A DNA stretch of 64,000 nt from NCBI RefSeq assembly GCF_029867415.1, contig NW_026705461.1, positions 248,001 to 312,000 on the forward strand, given 5' to 3'. Both the position numbers and the translations under genes were made by a program. This stretch comes from Vicia villosa (taxonomy: Eukaryota > Streptophyta > Magnoliopsida > Fabales > Fabaceae). The first letter of the stretch is position 1; each line of letters starts with the position of its first letter. Below the pieces are notes generated by a model. The model ran no database searches. It was not told where the DNA came from and was given only the letters and a program-made list of their open reading frames with translations. Positions 46,463-56,326 of the stretch are shown piece after piece.

Positions 46463-47035
46463 GCGCTAAGCGCGCCTACCGCGCTAAGCGGGCTCTGCGA
46501 TTTGCAGAAAAAATCCCCTGCGAACCAGGGTTTCATCCATGCATTTCCAGCACCCAAATATGATTCTAAACAAGCACAAAGCACTGGAAACCAGATTGAA
46601 TCACTAAGTTTTCAAAATAACAACCCTAACCACAAAATTTCTATTCCTAAACTAAAATTAAACCCTAATAAATAAAACAAGCATAAAGAAATAGCAAAGG
46701 AAATGGAGAAATTACCTTGGTGAAGATGAAGGAGAAGACAAACAAGGAATTTGAATGCTAAGCAACACAAAAATGGAGAAACAAAGAGAGAAATTTCTTT
46801 AGGAGAGCAAAATGAGGGAAATGAGGCAACAAGACCTCAAAACCCTATTTTCTCCACTCAGAAACGTGCTGGGCCGGGTCAAAAACATAAAGGCCCAAAA
46901 TTGCAATATTTTTTTTTCTGAAAAACCAACCCGCGCTAAGCGGGCTCTGAAGCGCGCTAAGCGCGCAAGTCTCTGGAACTTGGGGTTCCAAAATTGCAAA
47001 AGCGCGCTAAGCGGGCTAGTGGCGCGCTAAGCGCC
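46463..47035. repeat. Paired-palindrome arrays flanking the spacer upstream of the Athila accessory ORF
   Basis: GCTAAGC cores start at 46465 and 46483 (18 bp apart) and at 46935, 46956, 47006 and 47026 (distances 21, 50, 20). The same motif and geometry occur in this element's LTR at 43146-43306, so 12 copies are spread over LTR and internal region. Confidence 0.9.
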
Positions 47036-47165
47036 CTTGACAGAACACAGAAAAATTTTTCTTCCACCAGCAAGTGTAACTTTACCGGTAGACTGATTGT
47101 GGCTCGACCAGAACGCATAAAACATAAACGGTAAAAAACACATAAAACAAGCTGAATATTTACAA

Positions 47166-47183
47166 ATTGGGGTGCCTCCCAAT
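47166..47183 (-). ncRNA. Hairpin just after the Athila pol stop
   Basis: On the minus strand ATTGGGAGGCACCCCAAT forms a perfect 6-bp stem (ATTGGG/CCCAAT) with loop AGGCAC, immediately preceded by the self-complementary AAGCGCTT. It lies 44-61 nt after the pol stop. The GGGAGGCACCC-type segment is recurrent in Athila elements as I remember them. A structural RNA role is inference. Confidence 0.55.
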
Positions 47184-47226
47184 AAGCGCTTTGTTTAACG
47201 TCGGTCAGCTCGACGGTCAAAGGCAA

Positions 47227-47537
47227 TCAAGGATCACCAAACGATAAAACACAAGTTTCACGATTAAAATCGCATCCTCGATAAACCTTCAACCTCTGAC
47301 CATTAACTACCCATTCTTGCTTTGATTTTTGGTCCTCTATCACAATAGCCCCATGGCTTCTAACCTCTTTGACCAAAAACGGTCCGGACCATTTAGACTT
47401 CAACTTTCCCGGAAAAAGTCTTAACCGGGAATTGAAAAGTAAAACTAATTGCCCTACCTTAAAGTCCTTCATTCTAACCTTACTATCATGATAGAATTTG
47501 GTCTTTTCCTTGTAAATCGAATTAGACTTATAGGTGT
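47227..47537 (-). pseudogene. Athila integrase C-terminal end (truncated pol)
   Basis: Open from the truncation point near 47537 to the stop at 47227: YKEKTKFYHDSKV then FKVGQLVLLFNSRLRLF, PGKLKSKWSGPFLVKEV and VNGQRLKVY. This is the DNA-binding tail of Athila-lineage integrase. All upstream pol domains are missing from this copy. Confidence 0.85.
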
Positions 47538-50500
47538 GGACCGTCCTTTCGGGCCATACCCCTCCGTGGGTGGGATACGTGAACTGACTCTTTTTTGTCG
47601 ATCGGACGCTTTCGCGTCACTTTTGAAAAAGTTTACAGAGTCGCCACCGACCTTTTATTTTATCCAATGAAGGAAAGGTTTATAAAAGAAACAGAAAAAA
47701 GACCTTTGAGAGATTCTGGGTAAGGGGGTAGGTTATACAAAGGGAAGGTGTTAGCACCCTTTGTATCCATGGTTATCCATGGGCTCTTTAGTTTGCTTAG
47801 CTCATTTGCTTTACTTTTCAATTGATTCGGAATGCTTTACCTGTGTTTTTGAAATACCTTTGCAAATAGAATTTGTAATGATCCTTGTGCGGATATATAC
47901 AAATGCTTGTTTATCTTTCGAAAGATGTTTTGAAAAGATCGTTAATTTTGTAATGATCCGTGTTTGGATGTATACAAAATATTGTCTTTTGGAAAATTCG
48001 TTTTAAAAAAACAACAGTGTATGAGAATTTTGTTTGTTTTGATTTTGAGCAAGCAAACTAGGAGGTCTACCCTGAGTTAGGAGGTCTTTATCCTTGTTCC
48101 CTTTAAAAATCTATCCATTCGTCGGATATAAACAAAAGGTTCGATTTTGTACTCGAAACAGTAGAAATGTAACTTTGATTTTGAAAAGAGTGAAAAGGGG
48201 TTACCCTAGGAGGTGCAAATGTGATTGTGATTGAATTCAGATATTTATCTTTGAAGTTAGTGATCTGACGGTTCAGTTTTATCTTTGACATACACGCAGT
48301 TTATATGGGTGCTGGAAATTAAAATGCGGAAATGTAAAGTGCAGAAAGTAAATCTACGCTATTACATCGATTGTGCGGGAAATGTAAACTAGCCTATTTA
48401 CATGAATTTGACATCCTATACATTTATCTAGGAATTTTAAATTGCAAGAAATAAAAGGCATATTTTTGTATTTTTGTGATTTATTTTAAATATAATTAAT
48501 GCATTATTAATTAATTTAAAATAAAGAAAAGATGGAAATATGATTAAACCTAGCAAATAAGTTTAAAAATATGTACAAAATGTTTGTTAATTGATTTTAG
48601 AACAAAACTAATTTTTTTTGAATTTTTGAAATTTGTTTTTGGATATTTTAAGTTAATCAAAACATAATTATGCAAATAATTACACAAATAATTAAAACTT
48701 AAAGAGAAAATTATCCTAAATATGTACAAAATTAGTTTATGATATATAAACAATATTTAACACAAAGAACAATTTTTTTTATGATTTTTTGACTAATTAA
48801 AATAATTAATAAGCAAATATACAAATACATACTAATTAATTATGAAAAATATTGAAATTTTGAAGAAAAATAAAATATTTTTGTTTCATAAAATAATATA
48901 TTATTTTAGAAGTTTAAAATATTTTTTGTGGAATTTTTGGAAGTTTTTAACTATTTTTAATTAATTTATCAAAGAAACTAAAATAAAAATAGAAAATAAA
49001 ATTAAAAAATATAAGGATACTGATCTGGTGTGGCAATTAATGAAGGAGCATGGTGAGCTTGCATGTGTGAGGCGTTGGATTGGCTTTGAGATTGATCCAA
49101 GGGCACAGATTTGTAGGTGCATGGTATGATGGTGTACACTGAATCCAAGGGGATTCAAAGTCTTTGCAGGGGCCCACGCTGGATTGACCAGCGAATAAGA
49201 TTTGAGGGAAGGGCCACCTTGGCGCGCTGAAAAGTCAGACGAACCACGCTTGGACGCGTGGTCGTCTTCAACCTCCAGAAGTGAGGTTTTCAGCTTCAAA
49301 TAGCGGGGGTTTTTAACCTCCCCTATTTGGACGTTAAAATTCCAGTTTTTTAACAACCTATGAACCTGCAAAAAAATACGAGTTAGCGATAGAAACAAGT
49401 GACCCAGATCCACTAATTAGAGTGTCCTGAATCCAAATATGACATTTGTTTTAAGGTTTGAAGCTCCTAGCTATGGATACGAAGAAGATGAAGCTTAAAC
49501 ACTCATGGACTCGTTTTAATGGTGGAGCCTGATCCTCACGTTGGAACACTCATGCTAAGGCCCAGATCACACATATAGGTCCCCATAAGGATGTTAGGGT
49601 GGTTAGTTTGCAGTGAAATTAGTTGCATATACAAAAACGAAAATAAAACTCATATGTACATGAAGAGCTTTAAGTGCTTTATACGACTCTCATATGTCTA
49701 TATTTAGAGCTCAATCTTACTCTATAATGTTTGAGGAGATGATTAGAAGTGTTTATTGGTATTGATATTGATTGGAAATTTGAATTTGAAAATTACAAAG
49801 TATATGCAAATTTTGAGAATTTTTGTGATATTTCTTGCTATACTCTTGCCCTATTTCGTGTGTCCTCCCGTCTGTCCTTCTATTGTGGATGTATGATGCT
49901 TCTTTTATAGCCCAAAGTTGCTTGGAACTCAAGCTAAGAAGCTTTGTTGTCTTTGTTGAAAGTTTGATTTTTAAAATATTAAAAATCTTTGAATTGTTGA
50001 CCAAGCTTGACTCCATTCAATGCTCTTGTCTTGCTCTTCAATTCTTGCAGAAAAAATGAAGATTCCTTGAAGTGAGTCATACTTGGAGGCCAAGCAACCA
50101 TTATCCATGCATTTTCCTTTTAATTTTAATCTTAAAGTAAGATAAAATTATGCAAAAAATGGCCAATAAAGATGTGGGCTTTGTCTTGGTCGTGGGGGGC
50201 CCATAGTAACATGGCAAAGATGTTTGGACCATAAAAACTTGGCATCTTTTGGAAAAAAAACATTTTTGAGCAATGTTGATTTCATGCATTTTCCCAAAAT
50301 TTAGCCAACTTCAACAAGGTGTAAATCCTTCAATTTTTGTCATATGAAGGAGATCTTGCACTTTTTGGAAACCTCAAAGAGTCCTCTAACCAATGTCTTT
50401 GGTCTCATGTCAAAATGATTTTTGGTTCTCCTTGTGTGTCCATTTGAAAAAAGTGTCTTTTTGTTGACTTTGAAAATGACCTGTAATGTCTTTGGCCATA

Positions 50501-51533
50501 TTTTTCAAATGGTGAATGCTATGACCATGGGATCAATTGCATTTGAAAGATAATTGAATTTCCTTCAAAATGAGCTTTGGTTGACATTTTTTGGATGAAG
50601 GATGAGAGAGTTATGATTAGTCAAAGTTGAGTTGACTTTTCAGGCAAAAACCCTAATTTTGAATCTTAGGGTTTTGTTGATTTTTGATCTTTCCTTGATG
50701 AATTGTGATCATCCAATGATCAAATGTTGAATCCTTTGACAAAATATGGACTTTGACAAAAAATTTCATTTTTGACTGTCAGTTGACTTTTTTGGTCAAA
50801 CGGGTCGTCTGTTGACTGTTTGAGCTGCTGACGGTGCGTCTGAGTGAATTGAAGTTTGAAAATTTGTATGATGGTACTTTGAGATGTATGGATGTATATG
50901 AAATCCATTTGAGCTCCCAAAACTTGTTGCTCCTGTTAAAACAAGAAAAACCCTGATTAGGGACTGTCTGTATAGGAGGCAGTTAAGCGTACCTGATTTT
51001 TGTGCAGTGTTGAGTTTCTGCTAATCATGTGATATTCAGAAGACTTCTAACACAAAAATCTTGGAAATTTGAATTGTGAATGATTGATTTGATTGTTTGT
51101 ACAAATCACTGTGAATTGTACTGTCTGCAGTTTGTCTGTCAACCGACTGTTCGTGTACTGAAGCAGCAGTTAAAGTGAAAAATCAACCGTCAAAGTTAAT
51201 TTTCTTCTTTTTTTTTTTTGTTGTTATTTTTGTTTTTGTTTGGTGTGAAGCATGAAAATTTATTTACATGACTTGTTAGAAAACAGAAACATAATAAATA
51301 ACTGATATTTACGGTATGCGGGCAAAATTACCGATAATAACCTGAAAATTATTTAATGCACAGAAATAGAAATATTTGACTGGCAGAAAATACACAAAAT
51401 ATTATCTTAGTAATTAAGCAATATTATGACAACTAGTACAACATTTAATACTGACAGTATAAATGTTACATACTATATTGAAAAGTACGACGAATAAACG
51501 GTACGTTTAAGAAAATAAGAAACACGACAAATT

Positions 51534-51701
51534 TTAAAAATGACGGTTGACGAACCATGCTATGATTAATAACATGTAGAGGAGTGGGAGTGCAACCATT
51601 GCAGGTCCACACTTCTCAGGACTGTGTAGGCAGAAGAAAGTCATGATCACCATAGCAATGGTGATGACTGTAAGAAACAGTGTCTCTATCCATTTTGCCA
51701 T
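51534..51701 (-). CDS. LTR-encoded two-helix membrane microprotein (hypothetical)
   Basis: 55 codons, minus strand, starting MAKWIETLF at 51701 in a good context (AGAATGGC). Two hydrophobic segments (about residues 5-25 and 34-51) are joined by a short polar loop HSPEKCGPA, and the tail is NRHF. A TATAAATA box at plus 51796-51803 lies about 95 bp upstream and is followed by a CT/CA-rich leader typical of plant 5' UTRs, so the ORF would be the first AUG of any transcript from this LTR. The longer in-frame extension to 52058 runs through the TATA box and is not believed. No known family is recognised. Neither expression nor conservation can be judged here. Confidence 0.5.
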   Translation of the reverse strand: MAKWIETLFLTVITIAMVIMTFFCLHSPEKCGPAMVALPLLYMLLIIAWFVNRHF

Positions 51702-51795
51702 TCTTGCTAGGAAAGAAGAAAGAAAATGGATGATGAAGTAGAAATTTGAAAGATGATTTAGAATTTGATGTGAGATTTGTGGGAAGAATGAGAGG

Positions 51796-51803
51796 TATTT
51801 ATA
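51796..51803 (-). promoter_or_regulatory. TATA box of the minus-orientation LTR
   Basis: TATAAATA on the minus strand, about 520 bp from the TGTTATACCCC end, which places U3/R here and leaves an exceptionally long R-U5 of over 4 kb. Confidence 0.65.
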
Positions 51804-52320
51804 GAATGGAAAGATGATAGAGACGTTGGGGAATGATGTGATTCCGTACAAAAGGAAATTTGAGTGGTAGTGAGATTTGAAAGAAAGTGTAAGGTATTGT
51901 TGGGAAAAGAGAGATGGATAGAATAAAGTTGAGATTTGAATTTGAAAGGATAGATTTGAAAAGATTTTGAAAATAATGGAATATAGCACAAAAGTTAGTG
52001 GGAAAACAAAAACAATTGTTACCAGTACAGTGTGAGTTTCCTGCTTTTGCGCCTGCAAAAAGATTTAACCCTGCATGAACTGTGTTAGTACTATTTATCT
52101 GTAAAATAAATAAATAGTATTTGTGAAGTAAAGAACAGTATTTGGCGTTTGCGTAAGAATAAATTCCACTGTAAGCCAAGTTACTGTGTAAGAAAAATTC
52201 TGAAAACCAAGTTCTTCATATGTCAGGATATTTTGAAAAAATCCATGTTTATATGAGACTCTTAATTTTCATATTGAAACTTTCCTGAAAAAAGAAGTGG
52301 GCAAATTTTGGGGTATAACA

Positions 52321-52596
52321 CACTTGAAAGAAAAAGATGAAATGCTTGATATCCAAGATGGTTGGTTGATGGAAAAGGAAGATCAGATTCGTCATCAAGA
52401 AGAGTTGCTTCAACAACATGGTGAAAAGCGAAAGAGACCACAAGAAGATTCAGTCGCATGGAAAGAAGTTGCTGATAAGCTGATGGTCGAGAATGCTCAT
52501 TTGAAGGCCTTTTATGAAGATGAATTGGAGAAGCTCCGTAGGAAGCTGCAGAGAGGAGTTGGATCTTCATCAGAAGTGTTCCCTTCTAATTTTTAG
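52321..52596 (+). pseudogene. Ogre ORF1, C-terminal fragment
   Basis: Open from the junction at 52321 to TAG at 52594-52596. The readable 90 residues are charged and heptad-like (HLKEKDEMLD, EDQIRHQEELLQQH, ENAHLKAFYEDELEKLRRKL), a coiled coil as expected for the C-terminus of the ORF1 protein found upstream of gag in Ogre. The N-terminal majority is absent. The apparent ATG at 52297 lies in the neighbouring LTR and is fortuitous. Confidence 0.65.
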
Positions 52597-52751
52597 CTTT
52601 TCCTTTATTTTGTAATTTTGGATCTTTGAATCCTTTTGTATGCTTTTCCATGACTAATGAAAGAATATTGTTATGTTTTATGATGTTTTTGCTAATGTTT
52701 ACAATTAATGTCTTAAAAGTTCCTGGAAAACCAAAATAAAGATCATTTGCA

Positions 52752-53897
52752 TTGCATTTCATGCATCATTCTGCATTTTGGTCCTGCTTCCGAAAGTATT
52801 CCCGAGGTCTTATTCAGTGTTCTTCATACAGAATCAAGCTGTCTCACCGGTATAATACTCGAGCTAACTGCAAGAAGAAGATGGAAGGTCTTGAACAAGA
52901 GAATCGTGAGCTACGTGAAGAGGTTGTTACTTTGAGATCTGGTGTGGATCGTCTCACTGCTCTAGTTGAGACATTGATGGCTGCTCAGAATCAGAATCAG
53001 AATCAAGTTCCTACTCCCAATGCCCAAGCTCAGGGTCAGACCACTGTGATTTCTGAAATTGCTGCTACAACCATTCCTGCTGTTCCTGCTGGTGCTACTC
53101 AGCAACGAATGCCTAATGGATATCCCTGGGGCATGCCTGAAGGTTATTTGTCTGTTCCTGAGATGACTCGTCCGTTGACTCCTGTTATGGTCAACACCTC
53201 TCCTATTGTTCATACTGGTCCTTTTGTCCCAGAGCCCATTTATGATGCTTCTCCAAGTGAAATTCATGACAGAATGGATGGTTTCCAAGATCAGTTTGAA
53301 GAACTGCAAAAAGAGATGAAAGCCTTGCGTGGGAAAGAACTGTTTGGAAAGAATGTGCATGATCTTTGCCTTGTTCCCAATGTGAAAGTACCTGCTAAGT
53401 TCAAGCTGCCTGAATTTGAGAAGTACAAAGGAAATTCCTGTCCTCAGGCACACCTGGTGATGTATATAAGGAAGATGTCCACTCACACTGATGATCAACG
53501 TCTGTTGATTCACTATTTCCAAGACAGTTTGACTAGAGCTGCTTCTAAGTGGTATATGGGCCTTGATAGCACCCATATTCACACTTTCAATGACTTGGCT
53601 GAAGCGTTTGTGAAGCAATACAAGTATAATGTGGACATGGCTCCTGATAGGGATCAATTGCGAGCTATGATGCAGAAAGAGAAAGAATCCTTCAAGGAAT
53701 ATGCTCAGAGATGGCGTGAGGTTGCCGCCCAAGTGATTCCTCCGATGGAAGAAAAAGAGATGACTAAGATTTTTCTGAAGACTCTTGGTCCGTTTTATTA
53801 TGAGAAGATGATTGCAAGTGCTCCTGTAGACTTCACTGAAATGGTCGGTATGGGTGTCAGATTGGAAGAAGCTGTGCGAGAAGGTCGTTTGGTTTGA
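52752..53897 (+). CDS. Gag of the Ogre/Tat element
   Basis: Frame of 381 codons ending in TGA at 53895. The N-terminal coiled coil (MEGLEQENRELREEVVTL near residues 44-75) and a Gln/Asn/Pro/Thr-rich linker are followed by the retrotransposon gag domain from about residue 212 (KFKLPEFEKYKGNSCPQAH, LLIHYFQDSLTRAASKWYM, QYKYNVDMAPDRDQL, ESFKEYAQRWREVAAQV). The upstream residues YNTRANCKKK look genuine, so initiation is probably before Met44 (52881). The first in-frame ATG is 52752. The TGA interrupts a frame that continues, without shift, through the zinc-finger region and protease. Confidence 0.88.
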   Translation: MHFMHHSAFWSCFRKYSRGLIQCSSYRIKLSHRYNTRANCKKKMEGLEQENRELREEVVTLRSGVDRLTALVETLMAAQNQNQNQVPTPNAQAQGQTTVISEIAATTIPAVPAGATQQRMPNGYPWGMPEGYLSVPEMTRPLTPVMVNTSPIVHTGPFVPEPIYDASPSEIHDRMDGFQDQFEELQKEMKALRGKELFGKNVHDLCLVPNVKVPAKFKLPEFEKYKGNSCPQAHLVMYIRKMSTHTDDQRLLIHYFQDSLTRAASKWYMGLDSTHIHTFNDLAEAFVKQYKYNVDMAPDRDQLRAMMQKEKESFKEYAQRWREVAAQVIPPMEEKEMTKIFLKTLGPFYYEKMIASAPVDFTEMVGMGVRLEEAVREGRLV

Positions 53898-56063
53898 AAT
53901 GACAATTCATCTGGTGGTGCAAAGAAGTATGGTTCTTCACTCCAGAAGAAGAAAGAATCAGATGCTAATGCTGTTTCTCATGGGAGGAATAGTCGATTCA
54001 GAAATCAATCTCAACAAGTGGCGTCAGTGACTCCTGTTGTGAATTCAGTGCCTGTGGCTCCTGTTAATCAACAACCAGCAAGGCGGAATCCGTACCCTCG
54101 GATTAATATTGATCCTATCCCTATGACGTACACTGAACTGTATCCTGCTCTAATTCATAAGGAGCTGGTTCAACCAAGGTCACCACCTCCTGTGCCAGAA
54201 AAACTCCCTTGGTGGTACAAAGCTGATGCCACTTGTGCTTATCATCAGAATGCTTCTGGGCATGATTTGGAAAACTGTTGGGCCCTGAAGAATGAAGTTC
54301 AAAGATTGGTCCGTTCTGGAATGCTCTCTTTCCGTGATATTGGTCCAAATGTGAAGAACAATCCGTTGCCAACTCATGAAGCGTCTGCTGTGAATATGGT
54401 GCATGGATGCCCTGGGAAGTATAAAATTTATCGTGTGGAACACATCAGAGGATCATTGGTAGAGATGCATGCCACTCTGTGTGAATACAGTCATTATGAG
54501 CATAATCATACTGCTTGTAGGATTTGTTCAGTCAATCCTCGAGGATGTTATATTGTGAGAAGAGACTTGCAAGAGATGATAGATCAAAGGCTTATTGAGA
54601 TTCTGAGGGATAGAGATGAAGATGATGTCAATGTGATCGAACCATGCTTTGAAATCCCGGAATGTGTAGAGATTGGTTATTATGGCAAAGCTGCTGTGGA
54701 ACCTCTTGTGATATGTTTGCCTGGATCTGTACCTTATAGTTCTGATAAAGCTGTACCTTACAGATACAATGGCACCATGTTGGAAGCTGGAAAAGAAGTT
54801 GAGATTAAGCCTCTGTCTTCTGTGGAGAATATAGCAGATGTTAGTAGAGTGACTAGAAGTGGACGAGTTTTTACTCAGCCCCAAACAGTTGTGGATGTCC
54901 AGAGGAATCCTACTCAAGTGCCTGTGAACAATAATGATGCGACAAAAGTGAATGCTGGATCATCTTCAGGAAAGGAGATGGATGAGATTTTGAAGCTTAT
55001 CAAGATGAGTGATTATAAGATCGTGGATCAGCTGCATCGCACTCCGTACAAGATTTCTATAATGGAGCTGCTGGCGAATTCTCCTGCTCATAGGGATTCT
55101 CTGATGAAAATACTTGATCAAGCCTTTGTGGATCATGATGTGACGCTGGATCAGTTTAATGGGGTTGTGAGCAATATTACTGCATGTAACAATTTGAGCT
55201 TCAGTGATGAAGATTTGCCTGAGGAAGGAAGAAATCATAATTTGGCTTTGCATATCTCTGTCAATTGCAAAGAGGACTCAATGTCCAATGTGTTGATCGA
55301 TATTGGATCATCTCTGAATGTCATGCCGAAGTCCACTCTTGCTAAGCTGACTTATGGTGGCACACCAATGAGATTTAGCAATGTGATTGTCAAGGCTTTT
55401 GATGGGTCGAATAAATCAGTGGTCGGAGAGGTTGATTTGCCTATTGGTATTGGACCATTTGTCTTCAAGGTTACGTTTCAAGTGATGGATATTTTCCCTG
55501 CATACAGTTGCTTACTGGGACGCCCGTGGATCCATGAGGCTGGGGCAGTCACTTCAACTCTTCACCAAAAGTTGAAATTTGTGAAAGATGGAAAGGTGGT
55601 CGTTGTGAATGGAGAACAAGCTTTGCTGATTAGTCATCTCTCTTCGTTCCATACCATAGAAGCTGATGAAGTGGCCATTGGAACTGCATTCCAAGCCCTG
55701 TCTGTTAATGATGAATTCAAAAAGGATGAAGCTTCCATTGCCTCCTTTAAGGATGCTCAACTGGTGGTTCAGAATGGACATTCAGGAGTCTGGGGACAAG
55801 TGGTGAGTCTACAAGAGAACAGGAATAGAGCTGGTCTGGGATTTTGTGCCTCAGACAAGTCTGTGATGAAGTCTGAATCTGCTTTTCGTCCTTATCAAGA
55901 GATGTTCCATAGTGCTGGGTTCCTATACCCAACTCTTCCAGAGGTGGATGCTATTGTTGGAGACGAACCAGAGCCAGAAGTGCCAAACTTTGTTACCCAT
56001 GGAAAGATGATTAAGAACTGGGTCACCATTGACATTCCTGAGTGTACTCATGTCTCAAAGTAA
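53898..56063 (+). CDS. Ogre gag C-terminal part and aspartic protease
   Basis: Same frame as gag, open from after the TGA; the first ATG is 54018 (681 codons). Near residue 75 of that ORF a C-x2-H...H-x5-C cluster (CAYHQNASGHDLENC) resembles the gag zinc finger of Tat elements. A retropepsin-like domain covers about residues 405-520: VLIDIGSSLNVMP at the active-site position (D428-I429-G430), then AYSCLLGRPWIHEAGAV, the conserved L-G-R-P-W block. The canonical triad is D-(T/S)-G, so the Ile is a disabling-looking change. The frame closes at TAA 56061-56063 only if the intron is retained. Splicing at 56060 removes this stop. Confidence 0.88.
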   Translation, partial: NDNSSGGAKKYGSSLQKKKESDANAVSHGRNSRFRNQSQQVASVTPVVNSVPVAPVNQQPARRNPYPRINIDPIPMTYTELYPALIHKELVQPRSPPPVPEKLPWWYKADATCAYHQNASGHDLENCWALKNEVQRLVRSGMLSFRDIGPNVKNNPLPTHEASAVNMVHGCPGKYKIYRVEHIRGSLVEMHATLCEYSHYEHNHTACRICSVNPRGCYIVRRDLQEMIDQRLIEILRDRDEDDVNVIEPCFEIPECVEIGYYGKAAVEPLVICLPGSVPYSSDKAVPYRYNGTMLEAGKEVEIKPLSSVENIADVSRVTRSGRVFTQPQTVVDVQRNPTQVPVNNNDATKVNAGSSSGKEMDEILKLIKMSDYKIVDQLHRTPYKISIMELLANSPAHRDSLMKILDQAFVDHDVTLDQFNGVVSNITACNNLSFSDEDLPEEGRNHNLALHISVNCKEDSMSNVLIDIGSSLNVMPKSTLAKLTYGGTPMRFSNVIVKAFDGSNKSVVGEVDLPIGIGPFVFKVTFQVMDIFPAYSCLLGRPWIHEAGAVTSTLHQKLKFVKDGKVVVVNGEQALLISHLSSFHTIEADEVAIGTAFQALSVNDEFKKDEASIASFKDAQLVVQNGHSGVWGQVVSLQENRNRAGLGFCASDKSVMKSESAFRPYQEMFHSAGFLYPTLPEVDAIVGDEPEPEVPNFVTHGKMIKNWVTIDIPECTHVSK

Positions 56064-56326
56064 TTTGCTTTTATGTTTTTCAAAATCCTTTCATTCTGCC
56101 CAAGATGAAAGTGAAGTTGTTGGGGCTGTTTTCTGTTTGTTTTAAACATTAAAATCATCAATAAAAGTCATTTTGTTTCTGCATATAAATGCTTTTTATC
56201 TTTTTGCTTTTTCTGGAAAGTGGTAACACAAAAAACCTTAAAAAATGTTTTCATTCTCCATAATCTGCACGATTACATGTTTGCATATATCTTTCCTTTT
56301 TTATGAAATAATAATCACTTGTGCAG
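56060..56326 (+). other. Intron between protease and RT
   Basis: 267 bp, donor TCAAA|GTAATT, acceptor ACTTGTGCAG|ATTAATC, T-rich before the acceptor. Joining gives ...VSK|LINKTVESN with the reading frame kept from protease to RT. An intron at this position is a described peculiarity of Ogre elements and allows the ratio of Gag-Pro to Pol to be set by splicing. Confidence 0.85.

Larger units (their letters stand above)
42323..47541 (-). mobile_element. Athila-type Ty3/gypsy element, 3' part
   Basis: Minus-strand order from 47541 downward: C-terminal end of integrase, post-pol hairpin, palindrome-rich spacer, an Athila accessory ORF, 3' non-coding region, polypurine stretch and 3' LTR. The element is cut off at about 47541, inside the integrase, by the LTR block 47545-52320. 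Lineage is based on the integrase tail (KVGQLVLLFNSRLRLFPGKL), the GCGCTTATTGGGAGGCACCCC segment after pol and the extra ORF after pol. Confidence 0.85.
47545..52320 (-). repeat. Long LTR (about 4.8 kb) in minus orientation, probably Ogre/Tat-type solo LTR
   Basis: On the minus strand the block opens with TGTTATACCCCAAAATTTG at 52320, the usual start of legume Tat/Ogre LTRs (compare TGTCATACCCCAATTTTTG at 62414). It has a TATAAATA promoter about 520 bp in, and near its lower end the segment AAAAGGTCGGTGGCGACTC (47639-47660) and AAAGTGACGCGAAAGCG. The lower border near 47545 is where Athila integrase coding begins. LTRs of this length are known for Ogre. The flanks belong to two different elements and no target duplication is seen, so the block may have arisen by recombination between insertions. 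Confidence 0.6.

Noticed and set aside
51702..52058. N-terminal extension of the 55-codon LTR ORF to 174 codons
   Set aside because: The extension includes the TATA box and the leader, and its composition (Ser/Phe/Tyr/His) is that of translated AT-rich UTR.
52962..53732. 256-codon frame antisense to Ogre gag
   Set aside because: Shadow of the gag frame; no domain, and gag on the other strand is clearly coding.
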